Shown piece after piece: positions 26,365 to 35,456 of a stretch of 64,000 nt of DNA. Position numbers and translations under genes: made by a program. The notes below the pieces were generated by a model. The model had not been told where the DNA came from. It was given only the letters and a program-made list of their open reading frames with translations, and made no database searches. Source of the stretch: Pedobacter endophyticus (GTDB lineage Bacteria; Bacteroidota; Bacteroidia; Sphingobacteriales; Sphingobacteriaceae); contig NZ_CP064939.1 of the NCBI RefSeq assembly GCF_015679185.1, positions 1 through 64,000 of the forward strand. The letters run 5' to 3'. Position 1 is the stretch's first letter, and the number at the start of each line of letters is the position of its first letter.

Positions 26365-26391
26365 AAGGGGCCAAATTGGTCCCTTTTTTTG
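26365..26391 (+). terminator. Intrinsic terminator after the OmpA-like gene
   Basis: AAGGGGCCA and TGGTCCCTT form a stem with a short AAT loop, one G-T pair inside, followed by seven T residues. Confidence 0.8.
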
Positions 26392-26486
26392 TTTGACCCG
26401 GCCGGGTGAAAAAGTTTAGATGTGGGACAGATACCCCACCATAGGCTTTTTATCTTCCGACCCCGGTATTTCGGACTTTCCGACTC

Positions 26487-27152
26487 TTAATCTTTCAGCA
26501 ATAACTCGGCTAATTCCAGGTCGATAGGGTAGGTAATTTTTATATTATTTCTTTCGCCCTCCACAATATTTATTTCATAGCCTGCAGCTTCAACAACGCT
26601 TGCATCATCAGTAAAATGCGCTTCGAAATCTTGTTGATAAGCGGTTCTTAAAATAGCTAAGCTGAACGTTTGCGGAGTTTGAACAAGGTAAATTTCATCG
26701 CGTTTTAATGCCGAGGTTATGTTGTCTTTAAGCAAGCGTACACTGTCGCTTGATTGAACCGCTGCAATTACATTTCCACGTCTTTCTGCATGTTCGAAAC
26801 ACTTGTCTATCAGTTCTTTTGAAACCAAGGGGCGTACCGCATCGTGAATAGCTACCAAACATTCGTCTCCTATGGTTTCCAGCGCATTTTTAACAGAATA
26901 GAACCGTGTGGATCCTCCATCGATGATTTCGTGGGGAATACGGAAATTAAATTCTTCGCACAGGCGTCGCCAGTATTGCTGTTGATCTTTGTTTATAACC
27001 AGTAAAATTCTGGGTTGAGCGTTGCTCTGGGCAAAGGCCCTTAAAGTGTGCATCAAGACCGGGAGGTCTTTCAATAAAAGAAATTGTTTTGGGGTTTCTG
27101 TCTGCATCCGATTACCAGAACCGCCTGCTACAATTATAGCGTAGTTTTTCAT
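26487..27152 (-). CDS. ispD: 2-C-methyl-D-erythritol 4-phosphate cytidylyltransferase
   Basis: A protein of 221 residues that transfers CMP to methylerythritol phosphate in the MEP isoprenoid pathway. The nucleotide-binding N-terminus is IIVAGGSGNRMQTETPKQFL with the expected glycine, arginine and lysine residues. IHDAVRPLVS and FTDDASVVEAAG are the other family signatures. Length is normal. It is convergent with the OmpA-like gene. The queA gene lies upstream on the same strand, separated by a heptamer array of about 100 nt that also contains the promoter region of ispD if it has its own. Confidence 0.92.
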   Translation of the reverse strand: MKNYAIIVAGGSGNRMQTETPKQFLLLKDLPVLMHTLRAFAQSNAQPRILLVINKDQQQYWRRLCEEFNFRIPHEIIDGGSTRFYSVKNALETIGDECLVAIHDAVRPLVSKELIDKCFEHAERRGNVIAAVQSSDSVRLLKDNITSALKRDEIYLVQTPQTFSLAILRTAYQQDFEAHFTDDASVVEAAGYEINIVEGERNNIKITYPIDLELAELLLKD

Positions 27153-27158
27153 ATTATA

Positions 27159-27256
27159 AGATGTGAGACTATAGATTTGAGATGTAAGATTCGAAACTCG
27201 ACATACGATAATCTCATATCTCGCCTCTCATATCTCACATCTCATACTCAAATCTA
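27159..27256. repeat. Heptamer array between queA and ispD
   Basis: The words AGA at 27159, 27166, 27173, 27180 and 27187, then TCT at 27212, 27219, 27226, 27233 and 27240, keep an exact 7-nt spacing within each half. The two halves are roughly inverted relative to each other (AGATnnG versus CATATCT), so the transcript could fold. The array reaches the queA stop codon. Confidence 0.75.
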
Positions 27257-28303
27257 TATGATCAGCATGGCATCGCCGTAGCTGTAAAATTTGTATTTCT
27301 CTTTAACCGCCACTTCGTAAGCATTCATTACGTTCTCATAACCGCCAAAAGCACTAACCATCATCAACAAAGTAGATTCTGGTGTGTGGAAATTGGTAAT
27401 CATCGAATTGGCGATGCTAAATTCGTATGGAGGAAAAATAAACTTGCTTGTCCAATCGTTCGCAGCCTTTAGCGTTCTGTTTGCCGATACCGCCGATTCA
27501 ATCGATCGCATTGAGGTAGTCCCAACTGCACAAACCCTGCGTTTTTCTTCGAGCGCCTTGTTTACGATATCAGCATCTTTTTGCTCGATAATAAACTGCT
27601 CCGAATCCATTTTATGTTTGGTAAGGTCTTCAACCTCAACCGTTCTAAAAGTACCCAAGCCAACGTGCAAAGTAACTTCTGCAAACTCAATACCTTTAAG
27701 TTCGAGGCGTTTCATCAACTCGCGGCTGAAGTGTAAACCAGCAGTTGGAGCCGCTACAGCACCTTCGTGTTTTGCAAAAATGGTTTGGTAACGCTCTTTA
27801 TCTTCGGGTGTAGCCTTACGTTTAATGTATTTTGGAAGTGGTGTTTCTCCTAAAATCTCCACGTTTTTTCTAAACTCTTCGTCCGTTCCCTCAAATAAGA
27901 AGCGAATGGTACGACCGCGGGAAGTGGTATTATCTACAACCTCGGCAACCAACAAATCGTTATCGCCAAAATAAAGTTTATTGCCTACACGGATTTTACG
28001 GGCCGGATCAACCAAAACATCCCATAAACGTAGTTCCTTGTTTAATTCACGCAATAAGAAAACTTCGATAGTTGCACCGGTTTTTTCTTTATTTCCGTAT
28101 AAACGAGCAGGAAAAACCTTGGTGTTGTTCAATATCATAACGTCTTTGTCGTCGAAATAACCTAAAACGTCTTTGAAAATTTTATGCTCAATTTTACCGC
28201 TGTCTTTATGTAACACCATTAAACGTGCTTCGTCGCGTTGTTCGGCTGGGTTGTTAGCTACTAATGATTCGGGTAAGTTGAATTTGAATTGTGATAATTT
28301 CAT
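27254..28303 (-). CDS. queA: S-adenosylmethionine:tRNA ribosyltransferase-isomerase
   Basis: A protein of 349 residues. QueA moves the ribosyl part of S-adenosylmethionine to preQ1 in tRNA to form epoxyqueuosine. Conserved text includes [66 protein letters not shown] and [17 protein letters not shown]. The frame is open up to 28372, but the alignment-like start [11 protein letters not shown] at 28303 lies behind a TATTTTTG box at 28326-28333, so the longer start is rejected. No other queuosine genes are adjacent. Confidence 0.93.
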   Translation of the reverse strand: MKLSQFKFNLPESLVANNPAEQRDEARLMVLHKDSGKIEHKIFKDVLGYFDDKDVMILNNTKVFPARLYGNKEKTGATIEVFLLRELNKELRLWDVLVDPARKIRVGNKLYFGDNDLLVAEVVDNTTSRGRTIRFLFEGTDEEFRKNVEILGETPLPKYIKRKATPEDKERYQTIFAKHEGAVAAPTAGLHFSRELMKRLELKGIEFAEVTLHVGLGTFRTVEVEDLTKHKMDSEQFIIEQKDADIVNKALEEKRRVCAVGTTSMRSIESAVSANRTLKAANDWTSKFIFPPYEFSIANSMITNFHTPESTLLMMVSAFGGYENVMNAYEVAVKEKYKFYSYGDAMLII

Positions 28304-28325
28304 TCTTGATGAATTTTTTGAGGTG

Positions 28326-28333
28326 CAAAAATA
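28326..28333 (-). promoter_or_regulatory. Promoter -7 box TATTTTTG for queA
   Basis: On the minus strand TATTTTTG matches TAnnTTTG, 22 nt upstream of ATG 28303. It fixes the start downstream of the longer open frame. Confidence 0.6.
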
Positions 28334-28503
28334 CGAAATTAATTTTTCTTTTCCGTATTTTATCAAACGCAATTGGAGCGTATAATGTTTTAGGAGAATT
28401 TATTCGAATTAAAGCACCATTAAATAGCGGTTTATACATAAAACTAGCTAGTTTTAAACTTTAATTGTAACCTTTTTAAATGCGCTGCATCTAACCAGTA
28501 ATT

Positions 28504-29748
28504 ATGATAATTTTTAGGCTAATAGGCGAGAGTTTCCGCTTTGCATTTGATGCATTGCGTCAAAATAAATTACGCACCATGTTATCGCTATTGGCAATAA
28601 CGATTGGAATATTTACCATCATTACCGTTTTTTCGGCGGTAGATACTTTCCGTGGTAAGCTGCAGGCCAGCGTAGATAAATTGGGTTCAAACACCATTTT
28701 TATCCAGAAATGGCCCTGGAGTTTTGGCGATAATTATCCCTGGTGGAAATACATGAACCGCCCACAACCCTCACTTCGCGATTTCGAGGCCCTAAAAGAG
28801 CGTATGGATAATGCCCAGGGGATTACTTTCGAGATTTCGACCAGCGATAGAACGATAAAATACAGAAGCAGTTCGGTTGAAGGCATTACAGTTTCTGCTG
28901 CCTCACAGGATTTTAACAAAACATGGAATTTTGAACTGCAGGCCGGACGTTACTTTACCGAAAACGAGAGCAACAACGGTGCTCCGGTGCTTTTAATGGG
29001 TGCCGATATTGCCGAAGGCTTGTTCGGTACCGATGATCCCATTGGGAAACAGGTGCAGATTTTGGGAAGGAGATTAACAGTAATTGGTGTGTTTAAAAAA
29101 GAAGGTGAAGATATTTTTGGTACTACATTAGATAAAAATGTAAACATCCCTATAAATTTTGCCAAAGGGGTTTTGGATATACAGAACGAACGTTATGGGC
29201 CACAAATCACCGTTAGGGGAGATGATAATATTTCGCTTGAAGAGGTTGAAAGCCAGTTGCAGGGTTTAATGCGTTCTATTCACAGGATCAGGCCAGGCGA
29301 GGAAGACGATTTCGCGTTGAATAAAACCACTATCATTTCTAATCAGCTCGATTCGATGTTTACGATGGTTAACCTGGCCGGCTGGATTATTGGCGGTTTC
29401 TCTATTTTAGTGGGTGGCTTCAGTATAGCGAATATCATGTTTGTATCGGTTAAAGAAAGAACCAATATTATCGGCATACAAAAATCGTTAGGGGCGAAAA
29501 ATTATTTTATTCTGCTCCAGTTTATCTTCGAGTCTATTTCGCTTTGTATTTTGGGTGGTTTGTTAGGACTTGTGCTGGTCTATTTAATGGCGCTTGGCAT
29601 CGGTGCAGCTACCGATTTTCATATTATTCTGGGCTTAAACAACATTGTGTTGGGTATTGGCATTTCGATTATTATTGGAACAATTTCAGGGTTTTGGCCT
29701 GCATATTCAGCCTCGCGTTTAGATCCTGTAGAAGCGATAAGAAGTTGA
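28504..29748 (+). CDS. ABC transporter permease, MacB/FtsX type
   Basis: A protein of 414 residues. A first membrane segment (LSLLAITIGIFTIITVFSAV) is followed by a periplasmic MacB-like domain of about 200 residues. Three more membrane segments near the C-terminus lie in the FtsX domain (GWIIGGFSILVGGFSIANIM, FIFESISLCILGGLLGLVLV, IVLGIGISIIIGTISGFWPA), ending SASRLDPVEAIRS, the usual tail of this family. It would work with an ATPase encoded elsewhere, since no ATP-binding gene is adjacent. MacB-type permeases drive export or lipoprotein and envelope signalling; the specific role is unknown. Confidence 0.9.
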   Translation: MIIFRLIGESFRFAFDALRQNKLRTMLSLLAITIGIFTIITVFSAVDTFRGKLQASVDKLGSNTIFIQKWPWSFGDNYPWWKYMNRPQPSLRDFEALKERMDNAQGITFEISTSDRTIKYRSSSVEGITVSAASQDFNKTWNFELQAGRYFTENESNNGAPVLLMGADIAEGLFGTDDPIGKQVQILGRRLTVIGVFKKEGEDIFGTTLDKNVNIPINFAKGVLDIQNERYGPQITVRGDDNISLEEVESQLQGLMRSIHRIRPGEEDDFALNKTTIISNQLDSMFTMVNLAGWIIGGFSILVGGFSIANIMFVSVKERTNIIGIQKSLGAKNYFILLQFIFESISLCILGGLLGLVLVYLMALGIGAATDFHIILGLNNIVLGIGISIIIGTISGFWPAYSASRLDPVEAIRS

Positions 29749-29883
29749 TTAAACTGGTTGATGTGGGCGGCCGAACCCCATTACGTTAACTACCAAATTT
29801 AAGACGTTTAATTTAGCGGAGAGACGTGAAAATAATTTAAATTTTCTTCATTTTGTTAAAATCCAGCGGCTTCGAAAACTCGT

Positions 29884-30150
29884 ATGTTTTTCATGGATTA
29901 CATCATTAAGTTACGGATCGACACATACAACGAGGTTTTTGTACCGTTTATGGCGAAATATAAAATTGATTTTCCTGCTGAAATCGGGAATGAAAAGGCG
30001 AGTATTCGGATCAACAGCGATCATGACCTGAACCGCTTGAAATATAATTTATTTGCAGAAATCGACAGCTTTGAGGAAATCTTATCTGCTTTACACGCTA
30101 GGGAGTTCAATTTAAACAGCGGCCTTGAGCTTACGAACGAAAACACTTAA
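29884..30150 (+). CDS. Small protein of unknown function
   Basis: A protein of up to 88 residues. If translation starts at 29893 instead (MDYIIKLRIDTYNEVFVPFM) it has 85. It is soluble, with alternating hydrophobic and charged residues and no signal peptide or membrane segment. I do not recognise a family. It lies after the ABC permease gene with a 135-nt gap and is followed by a region full of palindromic repeats. Codon use looks ordinary, so I keep it as a real gene with moderate confidence. Confidence 0.5.
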   Translation: MFFMDYIIKLRIDTYNEVFVPFMAKYKIDFPAEIGNEKASIRINSDHDLNRLKYNLFAEIDSFEEILSALHAREFNLNSGLELTNENT

Positions 30151-30216
30151 TGTATTGGTCGATGCCATGCTCACCAGGAACGTAGGATTAGGAATGTTTA
30201 AGAAAAAAGATTTCTC

Positions 30217-30238
30217 CTCCATAGGAGCTCCTCTGGAG
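30217..30238. repeat. Imperfect copy of a palindromic repeat
   Basis: CTCCATAGGAG followed by CTCCTCTGGAG, one base off a perfect palindrome, followed by CGCTACGG. A perfect copy with the same flanks (TTTCTC before, CGCTACGG after) is at 30391-30412. Confidence 0.7.
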
Positions 30239-30267
30239 CGCTACGGCCGATCTGACGGATTGATTAG

Positions 30268-30382
30268 TCATCCGATGAATATATGCACGTCCCCGATATT
30301 CATCGGATGACTATTGGGCAAAACGATGAAATATATGCACGTCGCCGATATTCATCGGATGACTATTGGGCAAAACGATGAA
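30268..30382. repeat. Palindromic element with 15-bp arms, and 52-bp tandem duplication
   Basis: TCATCCGATGAATAT (30268-30282) and its exact reverse complement (30296-30310) flank a 13-nt loop. A 52-bp unit that includes the right arm (30279-30330) is repeated almost exactly at 30331-30382. The same 15-bp arms with a different 13-nt loop occur at 48179-48221, so this is a dispersed family. Confidence 0.85.
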
Positions 30383-30390
30383 GATTTCTC

Positions 30391-30412
30391 CTCCATAGGA
30401 GCTCCTATGGAG
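30391..30412. repeat. Perfect 22-bp palindrome
   Basis: CTCCATAGGAG and CTCCTATGGAG are exact reverse complements with no loop. With the imperfect copy at 30217-30238 it brackets the 52-bp tandem repeat, so the whole 30217-30412 block looks like one repeat island. The rest of the gap to 30576 shows only the terminator-like stem near 30528. Confidence 0.85.
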
Positions 30413-30523
30413 CGCTACGGTCGTCAACACGATTCGCTGCAAACGCTCACACCAACTTCTTTTGTTCTTCAAAAAAGCTCCTTTTGTTATCGATGAAAAA
30501 CAAAACCGCAATTTAGCGGACAC

Positions 30524-30556
30524 AAAAAAAGCTTCCTGATCCTCTCAAAAAGCTTT
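30524..30556 (-). terminator. Probable terminator of the GIN-domain gene
   Basis: On the minus strand AAAGCTT and AAGCTTT form a 7-bp stem with a 15-nt loop, followed by a run of T residues. It lies about 20 nt beyond the stop of the gene at 30577. The stem is AT-rich and modest. Confidence 0.5.
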
Positions 30557-30576
30557 ACCCTTTACTTGTTTCCAGT

Positions 30577-31179
30577 TTACTTATTGGCTGCCATTTTAGT
30601 TTCAATTGCTGCAGTTTCTATCGAGCTAATGGTCGTTTTCAACGCTGCGAATTTATCAATGGTAAGTTTTTGTGTTTTTCCCATAACCAGGGTGTGGTCG
30701 TCTGTAGATCCGCTCAATGTTAAGTAGGCATTGTCCTCAATCACCGTATATAACCCCTCTGTGTTGCTATTAATATCTGCTTTGGCGCTTCCTTTTAAAA
30801 AGACCTGAAGAAATTGGGTGTCGAGTTTGCCTTCGGTTTTTACCGTCGCATTTTCGGAAGCCTGAATTCTGTACAGCTCTTTCACATACACAATCATTTT
30901 TGTTACGTCTTTGCCTGACGATGAAATTTTAAGATTATCGCCTTCCTGCATCACTTTTGCACTGCCATAATTATCATCTGCATAGGCGATGCTCGTTGTG
31001 CTGCCCTGAATAATGGTGAGCTCTACATTTCCTTTTACAGTAATTCTTCTGAAGTTATTTGTTTTCGGACTATTAACCGAAGCAACTCCCGATGTAGAAA
31101 CACTTGCGGTAGCTACCGATGTGGACATTACCATGGCAGTTAACGAAATTGCGATTAAGGTTTTGATTGAGGTTTTCAT
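30577..31179 (-). CDS. GIN-domain (DUF2807) secreted protein
   Basis: A protein of 200 residues with a signal peptide (TLIAISLTAMVMSTSVATA). The body is a series of beta turns rich in G, S and N: FRRITVKGNVELTIIQGS, EGDNLKISSSGKD, YRIQASENATVKTEG and LFLKGSAKADIN-like text (VFLKGSAKADIN). These repeats fit the head-GIN/DUF2807 right-handed beta-helix family. Members are periplasmic or outer-surface proteins of unknown function. It stands alone between two repeat-bearing or gene-poor gaps. Confidence 0.75.
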   Translation of the reverse strand: MKTSIKTLIAISLTAMVMSTSVATASVSTSGVASVNSPKTNNFRRITVKGNVELTIIQGSTTSIAYADDNYGSAKVMQEGDNLKISSSGKDVTKMIVYVKELYRIQASENATVKTEGKLDTQFLQVFLKGSAKADINSNTEGLYTVIEDNAYLTLSGSTDDHTLVMGKTQKLTIDKFAALKTTISSIETAAIETKMAANK

Positions 31180-31771
31180 AACGTTTTGTTTTTAATAAAA
31201 TAATATTAATTATTGTAATTGAAAAGTTTAAGTCGATTTTGTTGTTGTTTGTAGATAAGACGCCGATACGGCGAAAACGTTGCAGGGGTTTTCAGGCTAT
31301 TATACTATTGGCAAGTAATAATCGACGAACGGGCATTAATTCAAGACGAAATTTTGCAACGTATCGCATGGTCAGTTTTTGGCACTTGACAGGGCTGTAA
31401 GCCTCGGATTTGTCGATTGTCTGATTTAATTATCAAGCGCACATTTAAAATTTTGCAAGGGCAACCGTCAAAAGATCGTAAAATCACGATAAAGTAATCA
31501 CCTTCTCGTCGCATAAAAGTCGTTCTAAGCATACGCATTAATTATTTGCTCATCGCTAGGTGTTTCAATAAAATAGTGCAGTTACAATTCGTAATCAGCA
31601 TATGCTAAGCGGGTTGTATAACAAAGCCACCTTAAGATGGTAATTTTTGCACAAGTTTTTTAAGCCATAGCTTGCAGAAAGGGTGTTGTGAAACCGTCTA
31701 CAATAAAATAGTTGATGTATTGTACATCTGTACTTTTTCTTATATTTATAGCATAATATCTCTAAGTTTTT
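31180..31771. other. Intergenic stretch before the response regulator
   Basis: About 590 bases in which I can support no gene. It begins with a very AT-rich upstream region for the GIN-domain gene. Short frames on both strands have odd composition and no recognisable motif. No clear hairpin or repeat was seen. Confidence 0.4.
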
Positions 31772-32128
31772 ATGAAGAAAAAGGTTGTACTTGTTCAGGA
31801 TAATAAAGATATCCTCGATATAATGGATCAAGTATTGGAGGAGGAGGGCTTTGATGTAACCGCGTCGTTAACGACGGAGCCCATTGAAAAAATTGACAAA
31901 ATCGATCCGAGTTTGGTGGTTGTAGATGACCACATCAAAGGCAGTAAAAAAGGATCGCAGGTGATTAAAGAATTAAAATCTACACCGAAAACAAAAAAGG
32001 TATCGGCCGTTTTAACTTCAACTTCAAAAGACATACCAAAGCAGGCCGAAGAGTGCAAGGCCGATGATTACATCGAAAAGCCCTTTGATATTGATCACAT
32101 GGTAGAAGTAGTAAAGAAAAACGCCTAA
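31772..32128 (+). CDS. Single-domain response regulator
   Basis: A protein of 118 residues that consists only of a receiver domain. The phospho-acceptor is in LVVVDDHIKGSKKGSQVI. The switch threonine/serine region is AVLTSTS, and the conserved lysine is in YIEKPFDIDHM. The N-terminal acid pair usually written DD reads QDN here (VLVQDNKDIL), so one acid of the magnesium pocket is altered. There is no output domain, so it would act by protein contact. Its stop codon is directly adjacent to the stop codon of the convergent UbiB-type gene. Confidence 0.85.
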   Translation: MKKKVVLVQDNKDILDIMDQVLEEEGFDVTASLTTEPIEKIDKIDPSLVVVDDHIKGSKKGSQVIKELKSTPKTKKVSAVLTSTSKDIPKQAEECKADDYIEKPFDIDHMVEVVKKNA

Positions 32129-33433
32129 TTAACGGTTCAATGTTGGCTCATAAGTGTCGGTATTAACCATTGCTTTTAGTTCATGCAACATTTGGTATAA
32201 GCCAAAATTGGTTCGGTTAACATAAATAAAATGCTTTACGCCCCGGGCCTGCTTAAATTCGGGCATTTTCGAAATTTTTTCGCCGTACGCGTATAACTGG
32301 TCAAAAAATTCTGGTTTACTAAAATCGAAAATCTTACTGGTGTATGGCCTGGCAAAAAGGCTAATCATTTCTTTGTACGCTTTGTAATAAAACTCCACCT
32401 GTTCGTCTGTGTCGTCAGCATGAATCATATCAAGTTTCCTGAAAGCATCAATCGTTTTGTGCTTGTCGCTGATTACATCTGTAGAAATCAGCGAGAAAAA
32501 AGGATAGTAAAAATCGTTTGGCATTTCCTTAATGCAGCCGAAATCGATCACGCCCAGGTTTTCATCGGGTGTAAAGATAAAATTTCCGGGATGCGGATCG
32601 GCATGAACGGCCCTTAACTCATGTTGTTGAAAATTATAAAAATCCCACAGCGCCTGGCCAATTTTATTTCGCAGCTCTTGCGAAGGATTTGTTTTCAAAA
32701 ACTCTTTCAAATGCAAACCGTCAATCCAATCCATGGTAATGATTCGCTTGCCCGATAACTGAGGATAATATTTCGGAAATACCACATGATCGAGATTTTT
32801 ACAATCTTCCGAAAATTGAATTGATCGCCTAACTTCCAGTTCGTAATCAGTTTCTTCGAGCAGGCGCTCCTCAACCTCTTTGATGTAAATGTTCAGCTCA
32901 CGTTCAGACATGCCAAGCAATCGGAAAGCGAATGGCTTAACGAGCTTTAAATCAGACGAAATACTATCGCCAACGCCCGGATATTGAATTTTTACGGCAA
33001 GCTTCTGTCCGTTAAGTGTGGCCTGATGCACCTGACCAATTGATGCCGCATTGCTCGACGTTAGATTAAAACTGTCGAAGATCTGCTCGGGCGTTTTGCC
33101 AAAGTTTTTGGTAAAAGTTCTTACAATTAATGGTCCGGAAAGGGGAGGGGCGTTGTATTGCGATTGTGTAAATTTATCAACGTACGATTTGGGAAGTATG
33201 TTTTTATCCATACTTAACATCTGGGCAATTTTTAAGGCACTACCTTTTAACTCACTTAACGATTTGTAAATGTCGGTTGCATTATCTTCATTAAGCTGAT
33301 CCCGATCGAGGTCAGGATTAAATAGTTTTTTCGAATAATGCTTGATATAATTGCCGCCGATTTGAAAGCCTGTTTTAACAAATTTCGCCGATCGTTCTAC
33401 CTTGGTGGTAGGAATACTTTGTTGTGTCTTCAT
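32129..33433 (-). CDS. ABC1/AarF/UbiB-family atypical kinase
   Basis: A protein of 434 residues. Motifs of this protein-kinase-like family are present: LSELKGSALKIAQMLSMD (the KxGQ-like region), SSNAASIGQVHQATLNG (alanine-rich loop), LAVKIQYPGVG with the lysine, AVHADPHPGNF and VIDFGCIKEM with the metal-binding aspartate. Family members act as ATPases in quinone or lipid metabolism, and whether they phosphorylate proteins is debated. The TetR-like gene lies 5 nt upstream on the same strand, so the two form an operon; the regulator may control this kinase. Confidence 0.88.
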   Translation of the reverse strand: MKTQQSIPTTKVERSAKFVKTGFQIGGNYIKHYSKKLFNPDLDRDQLNEDNATDIYKSLSELKGSALKIAQMLSMDKNILPKSYVDKFTQSQYNAPPLSGPLIVRTFTKNFGKTPEQIFDSFNLTSSNAASIGQVHQATLNGQKLAVKIQYPGVGDSISSDLKLVKPFAFRLLGMSERELNIYIKEVEERLLEETDYELEVRRSIQFSEDCKNLDHVVFPKYYPQLSGKRIITMDWIDGLHLKEFLKTNPSQELRNKIGQALWDFYNFQQHELRAVHADPHPGNFIFTPDENLGVIDFGCIKEMPNDFYYPFFSLISTDVISDKHKTIDAFRKLDMIHADDTDEQVEFYYKAYKEMISLFARPYTSKIFDFSKPEFFDQLYAYGEKISKMPEFKQARGVKHFIYVNRTNFGLYQMLHELKAMVNTDTYEPTLNR

Positions 33434-33438
33434 TAAAA

Positions 33439-34092
33439 TTATAGTCCCATCTTTTCCTTAAACATTCCATTTCTCGAAAGGAACTTTCCATAGTCGATGA
33501 TATTATCAATTGGAGAGTGCTGAAAGAGATCAAAAGTCACGTTGATTCCTTTTTCAATCGCTTCGTCGCTTTTTTCAAATCCCTCGCTATCGTCGTTAAT
33601 CCAAAAATTAAGGATAAACGCAAACTGAACCCAAAGTGCATCTTTATATCTTTTGCTGAAGAATTTACGCTCAGCCAACTCACCGCTTTCCAACCCCTCA
33701 TCAATGATCTCTTGCGCAAAATTTTCGAAAATTGGTTTTACACCAGCCAAAACATCGGGCGTTGAGAATTTGCCGCGGTTGTTTTTTAAACTATAAATTA
33801 CAAAACTGCGTTCACTTTTCAGGTGTTCAAGATAGCTGTAAAAAAACGAAAGCATTTTTTCTCTCGATGTATATTGATTCCAAACTTCTTGTGCTTTAAT
33901 TCTGCTAAACGTTTCGAAGGTGAGTTCGAACCAAATTGTTTTTTCTATACTTTCAAACGATGAAAAGAACTGATAAAAATCGGCTTCGGTTATTTTGAGT
34001 TTTTTGGCAAAACTGTAAACCGATTTAGGCTTCGAATCGTTGGTTAAAACAAAATCTATATATGCATTTCTAATTTGCTGAGCGGTTGCCAT
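33439..34092 (-). CDS. TetR-like transcriptional regulator
   Basis: A protein of 217 residues. The N-terminal 50 residues (QQIRNAYIDFVLTND, SVYSFAKKLKITEADFYQFF) form a TetR-type helix-turn-helix, and the rest is all-helical as in the TetR ligand and dimer domain. The DNA-binding helix is less typical than in classical TetR proteins. The open frame extends to 34128, but ATG 34092 (MATAQQI) follows a TATACTTG near-consensus -7 box and is preferred. It is the first gene of an operon with the UbiB-type kinase; its ligand is unknown. Confidence 0.72.
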   Translation of the reverse strand: MATAQQIRNAYIDFVLTNDSKPKSVYSFAKKLKITEADFYQFFSSFESIEKTIWFELTFETFSRIKAQEVWNQYTSREKMLSFFYSYLEHLKSERSFVIYSLKNNRGKFSTPDVLAGVKPIFENFAQEIIDEGLESGELAERKFFSKRYKDALWVQFAFILNFWINDDSEGFEKSDEAIEKGINVTFDLFQHSPIDNIIDYGKFLSRNGMFKEKMGL

Positions 34093-34313
34093 AATACTGT
34101 TTTTGTACAAGTATAACGATTTTAACACCTTCTTGTTTCAAAAGTTAGTTTATTGTTAATCATGTCATTGTAATAATTACTTTCAAAAAAAATGAAAGTT
34201 TGTGCTCAACTAATTTATTTAGTTGTATGCCAATAGGTTTGAAAATTTATTTCATTTTAGCTAAAAATATTAGTAATATTGTTTAGTTTTATTATCCCAC
34301 TTAGACACGACCT

Positions 34314-35168
34314 ATGATTGAGCTTAACGATTTTTTATACGGCAAAATGGAATTCCCTGCAATATTTGATGCACTTTTAAATACCGATGCCTTAAAGCGT
34401 TTGAGTGGGATTCATCAGAGTGGAGCAATATTTTTGGTAAATCCCGATGTGTGTCATTCCCGGTTAGAACATGCTATCGGCGTAGCAATGCTGATAAAAA
34501 AAATGGGCGGATCAGAACTTGAGCAAATTGCAGGTTTATTGCACGATATTTCGCACACCGCTTTTTCGCACGTTGGCGATTATGTGTTTGATTATGCTGA
34601 CGAAGATTACCACGAAAAAGTATTTGCGCAGATTTTGTGTCAGTCTCAAATTCCCGATGTACTGCTGAAATACGGATATAATGTAAACCAGATTTTATAC
34701 GGAACATTCGATATTTTAGAACAAGCTTCACCGTCGCTTTGTGCCGATCGGTTAGATTATACCTTGCGTGATGCCGTTTATGGAGGAATAATTTCCAGAC
34801 AACAGGCACGTGAGTTTCTTAACTCAGTTGTATTGAGCGAGGGTAAAATTGCCGTTAACGACGATGAACGGGCCGCGTGGATCAATGGCGTTTACGAAAA
34901 GCTAAATAATGATTTTTTTAAGCTTCCACTTCATTTATACGCTAACGGAAAAATGGCGGAGCTGATAAAATCTTTCTTAAAAAAAGGGCTGTTAACAGAA
35001 AGTGATATGTTTAAAACTGATACGCTCTTGCTCAATAAAATAAGAACCAACTATGCCGGGTATGAAGCGGTAAAGGCGATAAAACAGCTTCGTGGACTTG
35101 CAGAATACACGCGGCAAGGCGCAATGCCCAAAATAAAACAGCGAACCTTAAATGCGCTTTTTTCTTGA
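34314..35168 (+). CDS. HD-domain phosphohydrolase
   Basis: A protein of 284 residues. The metal-binding HD motif is clear: HSRLEHAIGVAMLI gives the first histidine, and IAGLLHDISHTAFSHVGDYV gives the HD pair plus a further histidine. The last metal-binding acid is likely in LCADRLDYTLRDAVYGG. It resembles the dGTPase/SAMHD1-like class, whose members hydrolyse nucleotides, but the substrate here cannot be told. It lacks a signal peptide and is cytoplasmic. It is divergent from the TetR-like gene. Confidence 0.88.
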   Translation: MIELNDFLYGKMEFPAIFDALLNTDALKRLSGIHQSGAIFLVNPDVCHSRLEHAIGVAMLIKKMGGSELEQIAGLLHDISHTAFSHVGDYVFDYADEDYHEKVFAQILCQSQIPDVLLKYGYNVNQILYGTFDILEQASPSLCADRLDYTLRDAVYGGIISRQQAREFLNSVVLSEGKIAVNDDERAAWINGVYEKLNNDFFKLPLHLYANGKMAELIKSFLKKGLLTESDMFKTDTLLLNKIRTNYAGYEAVKAIKQLRGLAEYTRQGAMPKIKQRTLNALFS

Positions 35169-35261
35169 TAAGTTGCAGCTGTGCCTCCTATCTTTAAATG
35201 CCCTTACCTTTCAAAAAGGAGATGCCCAATTTATTTTTTGTACATTGTGATAAAAAAAGAT

Positions 35262-35402
35262 ATGTCGATAATTGAAATCATTTTAATAGGAGCCGTAATT
35301 GTATTAATTTTTGGAGGGAAAAAAATACCCGAATTGATGCGTGGGATAGGTAAGAGTGTAAAGGAATTTAAAGAAGCCAAAGATGAGCCCCGAAAAAAGT
35401 AG
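35262..35402 (+). CDS. tatA: TatA/E-type twin-arginine translocase subunit
   Basis: A protein of 46 residues starting at ATG 35262. A single membrane segment (MSIIEIILIGAVIVLIFGG) is followed by the amphipathic helix KKIPELMRGIGKSVKEFKEA, a clear TatA/E pattern with the conserved FG hinge. TatA forms the pore for folded proteins. The frame is open upstream to 35181, but the upstream part has no signal-like character. At 46 residues it is at the short end for the family and lacks the long acidic tail. TatC is not adjacent. Confidence 0.85.
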   Translation: MSIIEIILIGAVIVLIFGGKKIPELMRGIGKSVKEFKEAKDEPRKK

Positions 35403-35456
35403 CTCTTGTTTTTAAAACATTCTCTATTGTTCAATGTTGTTTTATAAAATTGAATT

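Noticed and set aside
28304..28372. Longer start of queA
   Set aside because: The extra residues are not QueA-like and would need transcription from upstream of a clear -7 box.
31341..31831. Short minus-strand frames in the 31180-31771 gap
   Set aside because: Odd composition, no motif, no ribosome binding or promoter signal.
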